DNA of 27,086 nucleotides from CAZMGG01 sp964565715 (lineage in GTDB: Bacteria; Planctomycetota; UBA1135; UBA2386). Numbering within the stretch: position 1 is the stretch's first letter; each line of letters opens with the position of its first letter. Position numbers and translations under genes: made by a program. The notes under the pieces are model-generated. The model was not told the DNA's origin. It saw only the letters and a program-made list of their open reading frames with translations, and did no database searches. Positions 1-6,418 of the stretch are shown here, one piece after another. Location of the stretch: NCBI GenBank assembly GCA_964565715.1, contig CAZMGG010000076.1, forward strand, positions 1-27,086, in the 5' to 3' direction.

Positions 1-6
1 GGGGGG

Positions 7-113
7 GACGACCGGTTTTTTTTTTTGGGCCAACACCACCCCCGCCAACGCATTAGGTCGGGGATCCCCTGCAAAGTTTTACCCAAAACCCCCCCCCCCC
101 CCCCCCCCCCTCT
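7..113 (+). repeat. Conserved leader repeat, copy A (degraded)
   Basis: Positions 7-90 align without any gap to 4645-4728 (constant offset 4638), with about 68 of 84 bases identical by hand count, including an unbroken 11-mer GCATTAGGTCG at 50-60. Both copies then run into a C/T-rich tract and lead to a small Cys-rich exported protein. In this copy most mismatches extend a neighbouring homopolymer (T11 at 16-26, C22 at 89-110), so part of the divergence is probably sequencing or assembly error at the contig end. A sigma-factor gene ends nine bases before copy B; whatever precedes copy A is outside the window. It could be a promoter/operator or an RNA leader. Confidence 0.75.
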
Positions 114-139
114 ACCTCCGGCAGTCTCCTTGTTCCATA

Positions 140-194
140 CAGGAGCATGCAAAGGTCGCACTCCTGCGTCCAGTGCAGCAAGCCCTTCAGGAGG
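140..194 (+). promoter_or_regulatory. Possible RBS-sequestering leader, cassette A
   Basis: AGGAGG at 189-194 lies 5 nt before the ATG at 200 and fixes that start. CTCCTG at 161-166 is complementary to CAGGAG at 188-193, which includes the ribosome binding site, and equally to a second CAGGAG at 140-145. The two 6-bp pairings are mutually exclusive, as in an attenuator. The stems are short, so this is only a candidate. Confidence 0.3.
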
Positions 195-199
195 TAAGA

Positions 200-661
200 A
201 TGCTCCAGTCCCTTCAGGCCGCGCAGTCTTCTCGAGCAGGCCGATTCGCCTGCGGCGGAATCATCGCCATTCTGACAACCATGTTGATAGCGGCAATAGC
301 ACTTCCACCAATGAGTGCTGAATGCAACGCGCAATGGCTCGAGCCAGAGCCGGGTGACCCCGTAATTGTGACATGTTCCTCGCGTGCAGGCTGCGTCAAC
401 CAAGTCGATTGCAACGGCGTCTTCTCAGATGATGCCACGGGTAGTTGGTTCCGCTGTGAGTGTGCGAGCGGTTCGACGTCCGTGCTCTGCCGAACAGCAT
501 TCACTTGGCCCGGATCGATCTCATGGGATGATGGCATTCCCATCAACCCTGCTGTGCCTACTGCGTCAAACTGCACCAAGATCAACTGCAATCAGCAGTG
601 CACCGTCGAGAGCACGCCGCCCACTGGCGATCTCGGCAAGAGTCCGTGCAAGTGTCCTTGA
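200..661 (+). CDS. Small exported Cys-rich protein, cassette A
   Basis: I do not recognise a family. This 153-residue product starts at ATG 200, chosen for the AGGAGG Shine-Dalgarno 5 nt upstream rather than the in-frame GTG at 173. A basic N-terminus (RAGR) precedes a hydrophobic stretch (about residues 17-37, GGIIAILTTMLIAAIALPP) that looks like a signal peptide or anchor. The remaining ~115 residues hold 12 cysteines, an even number spread along the chain, and end in C-K-C-P. That composition suggests a disulfide-stabilised secreted or cell-surface protein. It is the first gene after leader repeat A, and its TGA overlaps the coding region of the next gene's possible TTG start. The protein after leader copy B has the same size class, an even Cys count and a similar C-x(2)-C-P end, although I see no overall sequence similarity. 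Function unknown. Confidence 0.75.
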   Translation: MLQSLQAAQSSRAGRFACGGIIAILTTMLIAAIALPPMSAECNAQWLEPEPGDPVIVTCSSRAGCVNQVDCNGVFSDDATGSWFRCECASGSTSVLCRTAFTWPGSISWDDGIPINPAVPTASNCTKINCNQQCTVESTPPTGDLGKSPCKCP

Positions 662-681
662 TCACGAAGGAAAGGTTGAGC

Positions 682-2334
682 GTGCGCCCAGAGCCAATAC
701 CCCCCCGTCGCCGCAGGGCGATCATCGTGTGGTGCGCTGCCGCGTTGGTTGCTGCCTGGGCCGCGGCTTTCCTCAGGGACCGCGAGCCACGGCTCTCGCC
801 CCCCCGGACGATCTCAACCCCTGGTATCGCCGATGGGCCATTCGCCCGAGGAGAGGCAGCGATACCGAGTTCGGTCCGAACGGAGGTGGCAACCAATGAT
901 GGCGTGTTCCGCATCCAGGATACTGAAGGCCAAGTGGTCGGGTTCGCCTCCGCATACGTTGCGAGGCGGGAGTCTCGAAAGGTTCTCACGCCTGCTGTGG
1001 CGCACGGCGATGCGAGCGGTCGCCTTGTTCTGCCGCCTGACATGGCGCTGGAGCCGGATGAGGAAGTTCTATTCTGGAAGCACGGGTTTCAGCCCACGGC
1101 GACTACCCGTGTCCGAGACGGGGGGCTGGTTGTCTTGTCGAGAGGCGCAGTGTTCCTGGCGCGATGTGTGGCACCGACGGGGCTACCGGTGGCTGGCGTA
1201 CGCGCGATACTCTCGAAGGGCCTGATCGATCCTTCACTGGCTGCAGACAATGGATGCCCGGGCACGGGGGAGGACTCTGTCCATGAGTTCGTGAGCTCAG
1301 AGAATGGCAGCATCGAGGGACATGGGTTGACCCCGGGCCTCTACAAGGCCGCCTTCCGGCATGCAACCATGGTGGTCACAGACGTGAATGGCCAGAGCCC
1401 CACTGGCCTGGTCCAAGTGCCGGCGCCACCAGTAGTCGTCACGATGGCCGAGTTGTGGGGTGGCCGGGTCCGGTTCGAAGGAGATGAAGCCCTTTGCTTC
1501 GCGTTCACCCACCCTGTTGAGCAGGCGCCGCGAGGGAGAGTACAGGCGGCGCTCCGGGAACGCCTGGGTGATGCCGGAGTCCGAACGGTGACTCCGGCCG
1601 CAGGCTTCCAGTACTTCTGTGCGCCAGGTGGCGATATCCCCACCGATTGGAGGATGACGGTGTTCGCCTACTTGCGGAAGGGCGGGACGCAGAAGTTCGA
1701 CCTGCAATTGATGCCGGAGTCGATGTTGGGGGAGCCGGTCGTGGTACGACCTGAGGGCAAGGGGCCAGGCTCTGGAAGGCTTACGATAGGCGTCACGGAT
1801 GTCCGCGGTAACGTACTGGGGTGCCTCCTGTCGGCGCGGGAGGTCGGGAAACCACGGTTTGCAAGCCTGACGAGGGACACGGTCGCGGCGGAGGTCGGTT
1901 GGGGTGCATTGTTGCAGGGTGGCGTAGACCAGGAGGTGCCTGCGTTGATGTACGCGGTCGAGCTGGTAGACGCCTTCGTGGCCAGGCACGCTTCGCCCAC
2001 GACCGTGAAGGTCGAAGCCGGCGGATCCATGCGGGCCGACATTCGGGTGGGGGTGCCCATTGTCCATCTGAGAGTCGTCGTGAGGTCCAACAGTCATGCG
2101 AGCAACCTCTTCGGGTCTGTCAACGTGGAGGCGGTAGATGGGACCTACAAGCACACGCGGACCCTGGATGCCACCGACCATATGTCATGGTGGATCCCGC
2201 AGTCGCGGTACTACGTCCGACTTGGCATGGCGGGATATGACATTCAGGCTACCCAGGTAGAGGCTTCCGACAAGACGCATGTGGAAGTGGAGTTCGACCT
2301 GCGCCGCGTGCGACCCAGCGGTAGGGTAAGGTAG
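682..2334 (+). CDS. Membrane-anchored protein with carboxypeptidase-regulatory-like repeats
   Basis: A 550-residue protein if started at GTG 682, which has a GGAAAGG-type purine stretch just upstream; TTG 658 overlapping the previous stop and GTG 652 are alternatives. A proline/arginine-rich N-terminus (PPRRRR) precedes one hydrophobic segment (IIVWCAAALVAAWAAAF), so the bulk is predicted to be exported and anchored. The rest is beta-rich and reads as successive Ig-like modules resembling carboxypeptidase-regulatory/SpaA-type domains: a D-x-x-G-x-V-V-G-F opening, then V-A-P-T-G-L-P-V-A-G-V, and later G-V-T-D-V-R-G-N-V-L-G. No catalytic motif is visible. It is the second gene of cassette A, adjacent to the Cys-rich protein and 2 bases from the MauE-like gene, so the three are probably cotranscribed. 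Base composition is lower in GC than genes to the right. Precise role unknown. Confidence 0.8.
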   Translation: MRPEPIPPRRRRAIIVWCAAALVAAWAAAFLRDREPRLSPPRTISTPGIADGPFARGEAAIPSSVRTEVATNDGVFRIQDTEGQVVGFASAYVARRESRKVLTPAVAHGDASGRLVLPPDMALEPDEEVLFWKHGFQPTATTRVRDGGLVVLSRGAVFLARCVAPTGLPVAGVRAILSKGLIDPSLAADNGCPGTGEDSVHEFVSSENGSIEGHGLTPGLYKAAFRHATMVVTDVNGQSPTGLVQVPAPPVVVTMAELWGGRVRFEGDEALCFAFTHPVEQAPRGRVQAALRERLGDAGVRTVTPAAGFQYFCAPGGDIPTDWRMTVFAYLRKGGTQKFDLQLMPESMLGEPVVVRPEGKGPGSGRLTIGVTDVRGNVLGCLLSAREVGKPRFASLTRDTVAAEVGWGALLQGGVDQEVPALMYAVELVDAFVARHASPTTVKVEAGGSMRADIRVGVPIVHLRVVVRSNSHASNLFGSVNVEAVDGTYKHTRTLDATDHMSWWIPQSRYYVRLGMAGYDIQATQVEASDKTHVEVEFDLRRVRPSGRVR

Positions 2335-2336
2335 CC

Positions 2337-2723
2337 ATGCGCGCAGGATTCATGCTGAGATGGAGCATGATCCTGATATTGAGCGTTTCGATCAGTGCCA
2401 AAGTGGTTTCCGGTGACAGCCACCGATTCGTCCTGGGGGCCGCATGGTACTATGCCATCGTTGGCTATGAGTGTGTGTGTGTTGGGGCTCTTGCTTCGCG
2501 GAGGGGGAGGTCGCTGGGATATCTACTGACCACGTTGATGGGAGTGTTGGGCATGGCGACGGGCCTTGCGAACCGCACTCGGGCATGTGGTTGTCTGGGG
2601 CTGTGGTGGGAGATGTCCCCGCGGATGCTCATCATGTTCGCCGGTACCGTTGCGATCATGGCGATTGCCGCGTGGGCGATGGAGTCGGCCGCTTGTAGGA
2701 CCAAGACGCTGGCAGAATCCTGA
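2337..2723 (+). CDS. MauE/DoxX-like redox-associated membrane protein
   Basis: A 128-residue polytopic membrane protein with four hydrophobic segments (about residues 8-24, 32-52, 62-78 and 99-117). Features seen in the MauE/DoxX group are present: R-W-S-M-I-L-I-L-S-x(3)-S-A-K in helix 1, a glutamate in helix 2 (Y-E-C-V-C-V-G), and the C-G-C-L-G motif, where MauE relatives usually carry C-G-C-F-G. MauE is known to be needed for making methylamine dehydrogenase, whose small subunit has many disulfides; related proteins often work with thioredoxin-like partners. The gene begins two bases after the preceding stop, so it is the third gene of cassette A. A role in oxidative folding of the 12-Cys protein upstream is my inference. 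No MauD/TlpA partner is seen nearby. Confidence 0.75.
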   Translation: MRAGFMLRWSMILILSVSISAKVVSGDSHRFVLGAAWYYAIVGYECVCVGALASRRGRSLGYLLTTLMGVLGMATGLANRTRACGCLGLWWEMSPRMLIMFAGTVAIMAIAAWAMESAACRTKTLAES

Positions 2724-2955
2724 TGGCAGCACGTGATAGCAGTGTGAGGCGCGATCGAGCCGGAGGCATCGCCGGCGGTGCACTTCCTGAAGTCGAAGCC
2801 GTCGAGCTCGTGGAGCGCGGTGCGCCCGGCCAGTCATTCCGACGACTGGGGTGATTGACCGGGATCCCGACGCCTGAGAGCCTCTACCGGCGACTCCGGA
2901 GGTTCCCGAGCCATCTCCCGACCGCACCCGCGGATCGCCGCGTTCCGGGGCTGCC
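2724..2955. other. Intergenic gap between convergent genes
   Basis: 232 bases between the end of cassette A and the end of the minus-strand lipoprotein gene. No convincing coding sequence. The only structure I see is a 6-bp inverted repeat at 2830-2849 (CCAGTC, 8-nt loop, GACTGG) with no T-run after it on either strand. It could be a weak bidirectional terminator. Confidence 0.5.
2830..2849. terminator. Weak hairpin between convergent genes
   Basis: Perfect 6-bp inverted repeat CCAGTC/GACTGG with an 8-nt loop, placed between two converging transcription units. It lacks a U-tract, so an intrinsic terminator role is uncertain. Confidence 0.25.
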
Positions 2956-3945
2956 TCAGCGCACCGCGAAGGTGATCTCGCAGGGCGAGGTGGAGCCGCG
3001 CCACACAGGCCCCGGGTCCTGGCCCCCGAACCCGTCGCAGCGCCACCGCGCGCGGGCGCGGTAGGAACCGGGTGTCTGCCCCAGAATGGCCCGTGCGGCG
3101 CCCGTGCCGTCGCGCCGCCAGCCGCCGACGGCCAGCTTGCGCACCAGCCGTTCGCCGGGGGCGAGCGTGGTGAAGTGCTCGGCGGTGATGGGGTGGGCCG
3201 GCCCGCCCGCGCCCGGATCGGGCCGGAAGCGATGGCCTGTGGCATCGCGCAGGTCCAGGTCCAGGCCGAACGGGTCGTCCATGTAGGCCGCCACCGTGGC
3301 GCCGTTCGGCACGCGCAACGGCGCGTCGGAGTGATTGGTGACGGTGAACTCGAGCGTGTTCCCGCCGCGGCCGGCGTCGGCGGTGAAGCGGACCTGCAGT
3401 CCCAGCGCCAGGGCCGCCCCTGGCGGCGGCCCGGCTGTGGCAATCTGCGCCTCGAGGAAGGCCACGAGGGCTTGGAAGTCGGGCCGGAGCGCGCCGTGTG
3501 ACGCCGCGGCGGTGGTGATGCGGCCATCGGCGGTGACCGACACGGCGGCGGTCATGTTGCCGGGCTCGTTCGGCATGCGGGCGAAGCCGGTGTCGTGCAG
3601 CTTCTGCCAGATCGCGGCGCGTGCGTCCGCGGGAAGCTGTCCGGTCACGCGGGAGGCGTCTTGGTCGCACCCGCGCTCGGCGACGATCACGAGCCCGTCG
3701 TCGGCGATGGTGGTGGTGTGCCAGGAACCCGCGACGCCGCCGCCGGAGCCCAGGGTCACCGTGAAGTCGGCGGGCATGGCGGGGGCGGGCGGTGAGGTCG
3801 GGGTCGGGGGATCGACGAGCGCCTGCGGCGCGCGGTCATCGACGCAGGCGCCGGATGCTGCGAGCATCACCATCAGGAGCCCGGTGGCGATCCGCCGGGA
3901 GCGCCGGCCCGTCCCGCCGGTCGCGTTGAGAATCTCTGCAACCAT
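2956..3945 (-). CDS. Putative lipoprotein with BsuPI-like C-terminal domain
   Basis: A 329-residue protein starting at ATG 3945. A promoter-like TCCGTATCC element lies at 3967-3959, 12 nt upstream of that codon and downstream of the other in-frame ATG (4002), which argues against the longer form. The N-terminus has arginines, a hydrophobic stretch and a lipobox-like S-G-A-C, then a Pro/Thr-rich linker (about residues 35-55), suggesting an envelope lipoprotein. The middle contains a charged helical part (W-Q-K-L-H-D-T-G-F), and the C-terminal ~130 residues look like an Ig-like fold (L-E-F-T-V-T-N-H-S-D-A-P-L), recalling BsuPI-type inhibitor or dispase-autolysis-like domains. High GC, unlike the cassettes on both sides. 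No enzymatic motif. The family call is tentative. Confidence 0.75.
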   Translation of the reverse strand: MVAEILNATGGTGRRSRRIATGLLMVMLAASGACVDDRAPQALVDPPTPTSPPAPAMPADFTVTLGSGGGVAGSWHTTTIADDGLVIVAERGCDQDASRVTGQLPADARAAIWQKLHDTGFARMPNEPGNMTAAVSVTADGRITTAAASHGALRPDFQALVAFLEAQIATAGPPPGAALALGLQVRFTADAGRGGNTLEFTVTNHSDAPLRVPNGATVAAYMDDPFGLDLDLRDATGHRFRPDPGAGGPAHPITAEHFTTLAPGERLVRKLAVGGWRRDGTGAARAILGQTPGSYRARARWRCDGFGGQDPGPVWRGSTSPCEITFAVR

Positions 3946-3957
3946 GTGGCTCTCATC

Positions 3958-3967
3958 GGGATACGGA
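3958..3967 (-). promoter_or_regulatory. TCCGTATCC promoter-like element, lipoprotein gene
   Basis: Minus-strand TCCGTATCC (plus 3959-3967) contains a TATCCC -10-like hexamer ending 12 nt before the start at 3945. The identical 9-mer precedes two other minus-strand genes, at 10257-10265 and 26059-26067. Confidence 0.4.
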
Positions 3968-4007
3968 GTCGCCGCACCTGAGGGATCGGTGCTGGCGCCC
4001 ACCGATG

Positions 4008-4024
4008 GCCCGGAATGCCCGGGC
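4008..4024. repeat. Perfect 6-bp inverted repeat in divergent region
   Basis: GCCCGG, 5-nt spacer, CCGGGC in the 180-bp region between the divergent lipoprotein and sigma-factor genes. It lies about 50 nt upstream of the candidate sigma-gene promoter, so it could be an operator. Short inverted repeats are common at this GC content. Confidence 0.3.
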
Positions 4025-4073
4025 GCAGAGTGGAGGCTGGCCCTGGACTGTCAACGGTGCAGCCAGGAGCAAC

Positions 4074-4103
4074 TTGCGCGTTCCGGAGCGGTCAGGCTAC
4101 GCT
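4074..4103 (+). promoter_or_regulatory. Candidate promoter of the sigma-factor gene
   Basis: TTGCGC at 4074-4079 and TACGCT at 4098-4103 are 18 nt apart, and the latter ends 22 nt before the ATG at 4126. The hexamer matches the T-A-S-N-N-T element before several other genes in the window. No clear Shine-Dalgarno precedes the ATG. Confidence 0.4.
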
Positions 4104-4125
4104 CCCGCCTCGGGGTCGCAGCCAG

Positions 4126-4635
4126 ATGGACCTGGACCAAGAAAAGGAAAGCGTATGGCTCGCTGCGTACCGCGCCGCGGCGCGGCGGGCGGGGCGTAGC
4201 GGGCTTGCGCAGATCGCAGCAGATCGCACCGCGGACCGGTTCATCGACCGTGTGGTGGCGGGTCGGGCGCCTGCCAGGGCGCAGGCGTGGGCTGCTGTGG
4301 TTGGGAGACGCGAGGCAGGGCGCCTGCTTCGGGCACGCGGAACGAAGGCTCAGGCACTTGACGAGAACCGAGACAGCGGCGATGGAGAGGCAGGAGCTCT
4401 TGGCAACCAGCCTGGGTCTGAAGCGGGGGAGCTGGGCATGGATCGTGCGGGCTTGCGCCGACTGGTTGCCTCGAAGGCGGACTGCCTGACCATGAAGCAG
4501 ATGCGTGTCGTCAGGCTCGTGCTGGAGGGCCACAGCATGCACCAGGTGGCTCGCATCCTCGGGAAGGACAGGGCTGGTGTCCGAGAGATGTTTCATAGGG
4601 CACTCCGGCGCCTCTCGCTGCCCGACGCGTCCTGA
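4126..4635 (+). CDS. Short divergent ECF-like sigma factor / HTH regulator
   Basis: A 169-residue protein from ATG 4126; the in-frame upstream extension to 4015 would begin before the candidate promoter. The C-terminus (about residues 110-163) matches a sigma-70 region 4 helix-turn-helix: L-T-M-K-Q-M-R-V-V-R, then E-G-H-S-M-H-Q-V-A-R-I-L-G-K and a terminal helix M-F-H-R-A-L-R-R-L. Residues 10-72 could be a reduced region 2, with A-W-A-A-V-V-G-R-R-E-A-G-R-L-L-R resembling the A-W-L-x-x-I-A-R-N-x-A-x-D-x-L-R-R segment of ECF factors, but the usual acidic D-x-x-Q-x-x-F core is not clear. Residues 73-105 are a low-complexity Gly/Glu/Asp linker. The stop lies 9 nt before leader repeat B, so it probably controls or is cotranscribed with cassette B. 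It may be an ordinary DNA-binding regulator rather than a true sigma factor. Confidence 0.7.
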   Translation: MDLDQEKESVWLAAYRAAARRAGRSGLAQIAADRTADRFIDRVVAGRAPARAQAWAAVVGRREAGRLLRARGTKAQALDENRDSGDGEAGALGNQPGSEAGELGMDRAGLRRLVASKADCLTMKQMRVVRLVLEGHSMHQVARILGKDRAGVREMFHRALRRLSLPDAS

Positions 4636-4644
4636 CGGGGGTGC

Positions 4645-4744
4645 GACGACCGGATTTTCTTGTTGCGCCAACACCAGCGACGCCAAGGCATTAGGTCGCG
4701 GATCCACTGAAAAGAGTTGCTGAAAACCTCCCTCCCCCCCCTCT
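4645..4744 (+). repeat. Conserved leader repeat, copy B
   Basis: Gapless partner of 7-90 (see copy A); here the sequence looks normal. It starts 9 nt after the sigma-factor stop. Positions 4677-4681 (GCGAC) and 4695-4699 (GTCGC) could form a 5-bp stem around a 13-nt loop that contains GCC and GGC. The repeat ends in a C/T-rich tract (about 4727-4750) about 45 nt upstream of the GAGGAG ribosome binding site of the next gene. Conservation outside coding sequence in front of two otherwise unlike Cys-rich genes suggests a shared regulatory element. Confidence 0.75.
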
Positions 4745-4806
4745 CCCTCCTGTGCCCCGTCCACCATCTCTTGCCCAACGTGAAGAAAACCCACGAGGAG
4801 TTGCCG

Positions 4807-5400
4807 ATGCTGAGTACCGTGATTTCCCTGCTTCTTGCGACCAGTTGGCATGCGGTCCACGAGCACCCAGCATCCAGCTTGGCAGATCCGGGGGCCGCGA
4901 GGATCATTGTCGTCATCGATGAGCGGTGTGCCAAAGCACTGGCCAACTGCACCTGTACGCCGGAGGAGGGGCTTTCCAGCGACCGATGGCCTGCCACCGG
5001 AACTGCGTGCTTGGCATTTTTCATTGTGCTGGAGAACGTCGAGAGCGGAGTCTGCATACATGAGGAGGCGTGCCCGAATCCGGGACAGCAGTACAAGTCA
5101 TGCAAGGCCGACCTCGTTTGTACTGTTCAAGTTGCCAACCAGGGTTGTGGAAGCTGCCCCAACACCTGCAATGGCATCAAGTTCGACCCTAATGACGGAT
5201 GGGGGACCGGCTGCACGCTACCAGGCTTCTCAGTCCAACATACGTATCAGCAAGTCAACCTTGCCTGTATTGCAGGTCCTGAAGATGAGGAAGCAGCCGT
5301 CTTCAGTCAGGCCGTGCACATCAAGGAGTGTACGCAGACGGCGCCGGCAGTGGTCACGGTGACATGGTCCATGACGTGTGTGAAATGTCCGGCACAATAA
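4807..5400 (+). CDS. Small exported Cys-rich protein, cassette B
   Basis: A 197-residue protein from ATG 4807, chosen because GAGGAG (4795-4800) sits 6 nt upstream; an in-frame TTG at 4717 lies inside the leader repeat and is unlikely. The N-terminus (S-T-V-I-S-L-L-L-A-T-S-W-H-A) is hydrophobic but has no leading basic residue, so the signal peptide is weaker than in cassette A. The rest carries 16 cysteines, an even number, clustered as N-C-T-C-T-P, G-C-G-S-C-P-N-T-C-N-G and a terminal T-C-V-K-C-P-A-Q. Only the Cys richness, size class and C-terminal C-x(1,2)-C-P resemble the cassette A protein. Its TAA overlaps the next ATG (TAATG), implying translational coupling. No family recognised. It is probably a disulfide-rich extracellular protein; a toxin, bacteriocin-like or structural role cannot be told apart. 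Confidence 0.75.
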   Translation: MLSTVISLLLATSWHAVHEHPASSLADPGAARIIVVIDERCAKALANCTCTPEEGLSSDRWPATGTACLAFFIVLENVESGVCIHEEACPNPGQQYKSCKADLVCTVQVANQGCGSCPNTCNGIKFDPNDGWGTGCTLPGFSVQHTYQQVNLACIAGPEDEEAAVFSQAVHIKECTQTAPAVVTVTWSMTCVKCPAQ

Positions 5401-6251
5401 TGAGGTGTCTGATGCGAATCCACGGCAAACCCCGAATAGCAGTGGTCGTCGCTGCGATATTGACTGGAGTGGGTCTGGGTTTATTGGCGCTGGTCGAGAT
5501 TGGCTCCGGCACCGGTCCCTTGCGCCAGCTCGATCGCCCCCTGATGAAGCCGGTTGACGCTGAAGCGAGCGGCCAGCCTCTGATTGTCGACGATACTGAT
5601 GCGGAGTGGATGCGTCACCTCCAGCAGGGGGGACGCGTGGAGTTCCGCTCTTCGCCGACGGGGCCTGCGGTGGCTGAGGCCACGGTTGATGCCCTGGGCC
5701 AGCTGACAGAGACGGAGATTGTCGAGTTGACAGGATACATGGATTCCACCAGGTCCCTCTCCTGGAACGAACTGCAAGCTCTCGAGGCAGACGCCCAGGC
5801 CAGAACGAAGCTCGACTATGAGGCTCGCAGATCTACGCTTTGGATGAGGATCGCATTCGCGGATGAATGCATGCGCTCGCTCCGGGATGGCATGTATGTT
5901 CTAACCCGCAGCGGAAAAACAGCACCCATGGCGGTGCTGCGCAACCCCTACCTCAAGCACGGATTGCAGGGGTTCGGCAGGGGCGACGAATCTCTGCGGG
6001 CATGGATCCTCGTTGATCGCCGAAAAGCGGTGGAATATGCGCAGGCAGAGATGCGGGCGGAAACTGAGACGAAGTCACTGCGGAGGTACATCGCGGCGTC
6101 TTTCAACGGCTTGCCCGAAGGAACAAGGCGAGACCTTGCCAAGCGGATGGAGCAGGGCGAGGAAGTCGATGCCGAGCACCAGGATCTCATGAGGATTCTC
6201 AAGGCGCACAACATGGCACCGAAGGATGGATGGGTCAGGATGCCGCAATGA
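5400..6251 (+). CDS. Membrane-anchored protein of unknown function, cassette B
   Basis: A 283-residue protein. ATG 5400 overlaps the previous stop (TAATG), while ATG 5412 has a GAGGTG 5 nt upstream and is an equally good start. A basic N-terminus (M-R-I-H-G-K-P-R) precedes one hydrophobic helix (A-V-V-V-A-A-I-L-T-G-V-G-L-G-L-L-A-L-V), so the remainder should be outside the membrane. After a short linker, the body (about residues 60-283) is charged and mainly helical, with A-L-E-A-D-A-Q-A-R-T-K-L-D-Y-E-A-R-R and A-E-M-R-A-E-T-E-T-K-S-L-R-R. It occupies the same position as the 550-residue protein of cassette A but has no visible similarity to it. Base composition is clearly less GC-rich than the operon that follows. 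No motif points to an enzyme. Confidence 0.75.
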   Translation: MRCLMRIHGKPRIAVVVAAILTGVGLGLLALVEIGSGTGPLRQLDRPLMKPVDAEASGQPLIVDDTDAEWMRHLQQGGRVEFRSSPTGPAVAEATVDALGQLTETEIVELTGYMDSTRSLSWNELQALEADAQARTKLDYEARRSTLWMRIAFADECMRSLRDGMYVLTRSGKTAPMAVLRNPYLKHGLQGFGRGDESLRAWILVDRRKAVEYAQAEMRAETETKSLRRYIAASFNGLPEGTRRDLAKRMEQGEEVDAEHQDLMRILKAHNMAPKDGWVRMPQ

Positions 6252-6324
6252 CTAGACTAGCACTGAGAGCCAGCGAGCTGCGAGTGGAGCCATCGCCGTC
6301 GCTCCCGGATCCTCTTGGGCGCTT

Positions 6325-6338
6325 CAGCCTTTGGGCTG
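6325..6338. terminator. Small hairpin between convergent genes
   Basis: CAGCC, loop TTTG, GGCTG in the 167-bp space between the end of cassette B and the end of the VWA operon. The stem is 5 bp, without a T-run on either side. It is a weak candidate for a shared terminator; the rest of 6252-6418 shows nothing recognisable. Confidence 0.25.
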
Positions 6339-6418
6339 GGTGACGGACACACGGGTGCGATAGAGGTCCGAGCGGGCAGCGGGCTCAATACAAGTGGTGT
6401 TGCACTGGTGGCCACTCG

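Noticed and set aside
25..321. Plus-strand reading frame with a poly-proline run
   Set aside because: It is a translation of the C22 tract and degraded contig end; no ribosome binding site and overlaps the supported Cys-rich gene.
2523..3670. Alternative minus-strand frames over the lipoprotein locus
   Set aside because: Arg/Pro-rich shadow composition; only the 2956-3945 frame has a signal sequence, a lipobox and sensible domain text.
7..4744. Leader repeats as integron attC sites
   Set aside because: Spacing and cassette layout suggested it, but no R-Y-Y-Y-A-A-C / G-T-T-R-R-R-Y core-site pair brackets either copy, and there is no integrase.
4717..4806. TTG-initiated extension of the cassette B Cys-rich protein
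   Set aside because: It starts inside the conserved noncoding repeat, has no Shine-Dalgarno, and the ATG at 4807 has a well-spaced GAGGAG.
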